Shown in pieces: positions 5,635 to 7,678 of a stretch of DNA of 7,678 nucleotides. The translations under genes and the position numbers were made by a program. Origin of the DNA: Candidatus Margulisiibacteriota bacterium (lineage in GTDB: Bacteria > Margulisbacteria > Termititenacia > Termititenacales > Termititenacaceae); NCBI GenBank assembly GCA_031264205.1, contig JAISEH010000036.1, forward strand, positions 1 to 7,678. The letters run 5' to 3'. The notes under the pieces were generated by a model that was not told the origin of the DNA, made no database searches, and saw only the letters and a program-made list of their open reading frames with translations. The stretch's first letter is position 1, and every line of letters begins with the position of its first letter.

Positions 5635-6639
5635 GTGAAACTCCAAACGGTTATTCAGGCCCTGAACCGCATCGCGCCGCCGCAGTATGCCTGCGCTTGG
5701 GACAAACAAATCGGCCTGCAAATCGGCGATAAAAACGCGGAAATAAAAAAAATACTTGTCGCGCTGGATGTTACTTCCGCTGTTGTTGAACAGGCGGCCA
5801 AACAAAAAGTGGATCTGATCGTCGCGCATCACGCGTTGTTTTTCCGGCCGCTGGAGAATATCGACCTCCATCAGCCGCTCGGGCAAAATATCGCCAAACT
5901 TCTCAAAAACGACATCGCGGTTTTCGTCGCACATACCAATCTCGACGCCGCGCCAGATGGCGTGAATTGGACGCTGGCCAGACAGTGCGGCCTCGAGCCG
6001 GAAAAATGCGAAGTTTTAGAACCGACCTATCGTGAGCAGTTTTATAAATATGTGGTTTTTGTGCCGGCGGAGGCAGTTGAGGCCGTGCATGAGGCGCTAA
6101 CCGCGGCTGGCGGCGGGTATATCGGCCGGTATTCCGACTGCACTTTTCGTTTGGCCGGCACGGGCACATTTCGTCCGCTGGCCGGAACCAACCCTTATAT
6201 CGGTAAGCAGGGTAAATTGGAAAAAGTTGAGGAGATCAGGATCGAGACAATAATCGCGGAGGAAAAAATCGGCGTTTTGCTCAATGCGGTCAGAGCGAAA
6301 CACCCTTACGAAGAGATCGCTTACGATCTGTATCCTCTGAAAAACCGCGGTCGGACTTACGGCATCGGACTGCTTGGCCGGCCGGAGAAAAATTCTCAAT
6401 ATGCCAGATATAAAAAAATCGCGGTGTGTTCCGGCTCCGGCGGCAGTTTGGTGCAAAAGGCTTGCGAAAAAGGCGCGGAGTTGCTGATCGTGGGAGAGGC
6501 AGGATACCATGATCAATTATTGGCGGCGGAGCTGGGTTTGGAATTAAAAATTTGCGGCCATCGTGAGACCGAGGAGATCATTGTGCCGGTATTGCGCGAA
6601 AAACTAAAAACAGAATGTCCCGCATTGACGATTTTATAA
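5635..6639 (+). CDS. Nif3/YqfO-like dinuclear metal-centre protein (GTP cyclohydrolase 1 type 2 homologue)
   Basis: This 334-residue cytoplasmic protein belongs to the widely conserved Nif3 / DUF34 family, whose members bind two metal ions in a ring-shaped hexamer. Its cellular role is still poorly defined; the cyclohydrolase name is historical. The N-terminal half has WDKQIGLQIGD (22-32), His65-His66 (VAHHALFF), and His100 with Asp104 (AHTNLDAAPDG). An inserted PII/CutA-like domain, as in Bacillus YqfO, spans about residues 136-232 (KYVVFVP to HPYEEIAYDLYPL). The C-terminal half supplies GEAGYHD and GHRETE (His309, Glu313). All expected metal ligands are present. The start is GTG: an in-frame TAA at 5623-5625 leaves no other upstream start, and I see no later methionine. 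No Shine-Dalgarno is visible. It overlaps the next gene by 25 bases. Confidence 0.93.
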   Translation: MKLQTVIQALNRIAPPQYACAWDKQIGLQIGDKNAEIKKILVALDVTSAVVEQAAKQKVDLIVAHHALFFRPLENIDLHQPLGQNIAKLLKNDIAVFVAHTNLDAAPDGVNWTLARQCGLEPEKCEVLEPTYREQFYKYVVFVPAEAVEAVHEALTAAGGGYIGRYSDCTFRLAGTGTFRPLAGTNPYIGKQGKLEKVEEIRIETIIAEEKIGVLLNAVRAKHPYEEIAYDLYPLKNRGRTYGIGLLGRPEKNSQYARYKKIAVCSGSGGSLVQKACEKGAELLIVGEAGYHDQLLAAELGLELKICGHRETEEIIVPVLREKLKTECPALTIL

Positions 6640-7181
6640 TTGATAGCCCAAAACAAGTGGCAAATGCTATACTGCCGGACATGGGCAATCTTTCGGAGCA
6701 TTTCGACAGCAATATGTTCGTCTGCCGCTGCGACAAATGTCAGCAGGAAGTAAAAATTTCTCTGACCTTGGTCGGTATTTTGGAAGACGTTTGGGCTAAA
6801 TTTAAGCAGCCGTTGACGATCAAACGCGCTTATGTCTGCGACAATGTCGAGCTGGAAGAGCCCGGGCCAAAACGCAATTATCACGGCATCGGCAAAGCGC
6901 TGGATATTAGCGCGGCCGAGGAGAAATTTTTGCCGGAGATTTTCCGTTATCTGGAAACTTTTCCGGAGATCACCGGACTGGGTTACGATCCGGAGCGTAA
7001 ATATATTCATCTCGATCTGCGTGAAAAAGAACCGGGCAAATGGCTGTATCAGCGCAATGTCGAAAAAGAACTGACGCCGGAGCTGCGCGCGCAATACGGT
7101 CTGGGTGACGACGTGGCGGCCGACCGCGCGCAAAAATCTCTTTCTTTAGAATTGCCGCCGGAAGCAAAATTTGCAATCTGA
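6615..7181 (+). CDS. Peptidase M15-like zinc protein (D-Ala-D-Ala carboxypeptidase fold), no signal peptide
   Basis: This 188-residue protein resembles the M15A peptidase family, whose members cut D-Ala-containing peptidoglycan cross-bridges. The N-terminal LSEHFDSNMFVCRCDKC (26-42) matches the family's opening segment. Zinc ligands appear as His90 and Asp97 in YHGIGKALD, and His132 in YIHLDLR. The usual SGYR motif is replaced by KRAYV (70-74), so catalysis may be changed. No signal peptide or membrane helix is visible, which is unexpected for a cell-wall enzyme; it may be released by lysis or carried by a phage-like route, or have another substrate. The C-terminal 50 residues are charged and unassigned. 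The ATG at 6615 overlaps the Nif3 gene by 25 bases without a ribosome binding site; Val15 (GTG, 6657) and Met23 (6681) are alternative starts. It joins the next gene through TGATG. Confidence 0.75.
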   Translation: MSRIDDFIIDSPKQVANAILPDMGNLSEHFDSNMFVCRCDKCQQEVKISLTLVGILEDVWAKFKQPLTIKRAYVCDNVELEEPGPKRNYHGIGKALDISAAEEKFLPEIFRYLETFPEITGLGYDPERKYIHLDLREKEPGKWLYQRNVEKELTPELRAQYGLGDDVAADRAQKSLSLELPPEAKFAI

Positions 7182-7678
7182 TGCCGGACTCCGCGGCGGA
7201 TTTTCTGGCTTATCTCCGGCAGAATAAAAATTATTCGGCGCACACTATCAGCAATTACGCGCGGGACTTGCGGTATTTCGCGCGGCATTGCCGCGAACAA
7301 AAAGCCGCCGTGGTGACAGTCGAGATTATCCGTGATTATTTAAGATGTTTGTTCAAGCTGAATTACGCCAAACGCTCGATCGCGCGCTGCATCGCCGCGC
7401 ACAAATCTTACGGCAGATTTTTATTGAAAAATAAATTGGTCAAAGCCGATCCCTGGCAGAAAATTAGTTCGCCGAAACTGGAAAAAAATATGCCGGATTT
7501 TTTGACTGTGGCGGAGATTGAGCAATTGTTAAATACTGTGGAGCGCGGCGCGGCCAAGTTAAAACAAGGCCGGGATGTCGCGGTTTACGAATTGCTTTAC
7601 GCTTCCGGCATTCGCGTCAGTGAGCTGGTCAATATTCAACCGGCTGATCTGGATTTGTCGGCTGGCGAGATCAGGATT
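7181..7678 (+). CDS. Tyrosine recombinase, XerC/XerD type (3' end outside window)
   Basis: An open frame of 166 codons starts at ATG 7181, sharing one base with the preceding stop (TGATG), and runs off the window. Residues 1-85 form the N-terminal helical core-binding domain (FLAYLRQNKNYSAHTISNYARDL near 8-30). A linker with PKLEKNMPDFLT follows, then the catalytic domain opens with RDVAVYELLYASGIRVSEL. Arg145 in SGIRVSEL is the first catalytic arginine of the family. The remaining catalytic residues (Lys, His-x2-Arg, His, Tyr) lie beyond the window. Its sequence and its position in a run of housekeeping-like genes favour a chromosome-dimer resolving XerC or XerD over a phage integrase, but XerC, XerD and archaeal-type Xer cannot be separated from this half. 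Translation is probably coupled to the M15 gene. Confidence 0.9.
   Translation, partial: MPDSAADFLAYLRQNKNYSAHTISNYARDLRYFARHCREQKAAVVTVEIIRDYLRCLFKLNYAKRSIARCIAAHKSYGRFLLKNKLVKADPWQKISSPKLEKNMPDFLTVAEIEQLLNTVERGAAKLKQGRDVAVYELLYASGIRVSELVNIQPADLDLSAGEIRI

Noticed and set aside
6513..7133. Minus-strand frame of 206 codons opposite the Nif3 and M15 genes
   Set aside because: It is antisense to two genes with clear family motifs, is phenylalanine- and arginine-rich as expected for a shadow frame, and has no recognisable domain.
3771..7678. Genomic island built from tRNA-Ala and the tyrosine recombinase
   Set aside because: The recombinase is over 3 kb away, embedded in an operon with Nif3 and M15, and looks like a Xer protein. 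I saw no repeat of the tRNA 3' end elsewhere in the window.
1..7678. CRISPR array, insertion sequence or riboswitch
   Set aside because: No regularly spaced repeats, no transposase or terminal inverted repeats, and no leader with a recognisable riboswitch core were seen on either strand.

Overview
This is a bacterial chromosomal window with densely packed genes, Shine-Dalgarno starts in the AAGGAG style, the standard stop code (TAA and TGA both end genes) and one tRNA gene. The sequence alone does not fix a phylum. The flavin and aldo/keto reductase genes look like those of anaerobic Firmicutes-type bacteria. The eukaryote-type UDP-sugar pyrophosphorylase followed by Nif3, M15 peptidase and Xer genes would also fit a less studied anaerobic lineage. 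No phage module, insertion sequence or CRISPR array was seen.

Region A (1-3703) is a redox and carbonyl-metabolism cluster. It holds the last 20 codons of an unknown gene, a short-chain dehydrogenase (77-913), and a convergent MerR-type regulator on the minus strand (1025-1456). A divergent pair then follows on the plus strand: an exported flavodoxin (1593-2156) and an iron-sulfur-type flavoprotein (2217-2849). A convergent aldo/keto reductase (2879-3703, minus strand) closes the region. The best-supported regulatory element is the 1478-1520 intergenic region. A perfect inverted repeat lies in a 19-bp promoter spacer facing the flavodoxin, the classic MerR activation layout, and also covers the -10 box of the regulator's own promoter. 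The regulator carries a cysteine at the position used by the AdhR/NmlR electrophile sensors, so an aldehyde or electrophile response is the most economical reading. That reading is an inference.

Region B (3704-4076) holds tRNA-Ala(GGC) on the minus strand, flanked by two perfect hairpin-forming inverted repeats, and an AT-rich promoter region.

Region C (4077-7678) has four plus-strand genes. These are a UDPGP-family uridylyltransferase (4077-5597), a Nif3/YqfO-type metal-binding protein (5635-6639), a cytoplasmic-looking M15-type zinc peptidase homologue (6615-7181, overlapping Nif3 by 25 bases), and a tyrosine recombinase of the XerC/XerD type. The recombinase starts at a TGATG junction at 7181 and is cut by the window edge. 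The last three genes are very probably one transcript.

I do not see a convincing entirely new system. The most rewarding leads are the exported flavodoxin with a possible second, cytoplasmic start, its MerR-controlled operon, and the variant active-site motifs in the UDP-sugar pyrophosphorylase and the M15 homologue.
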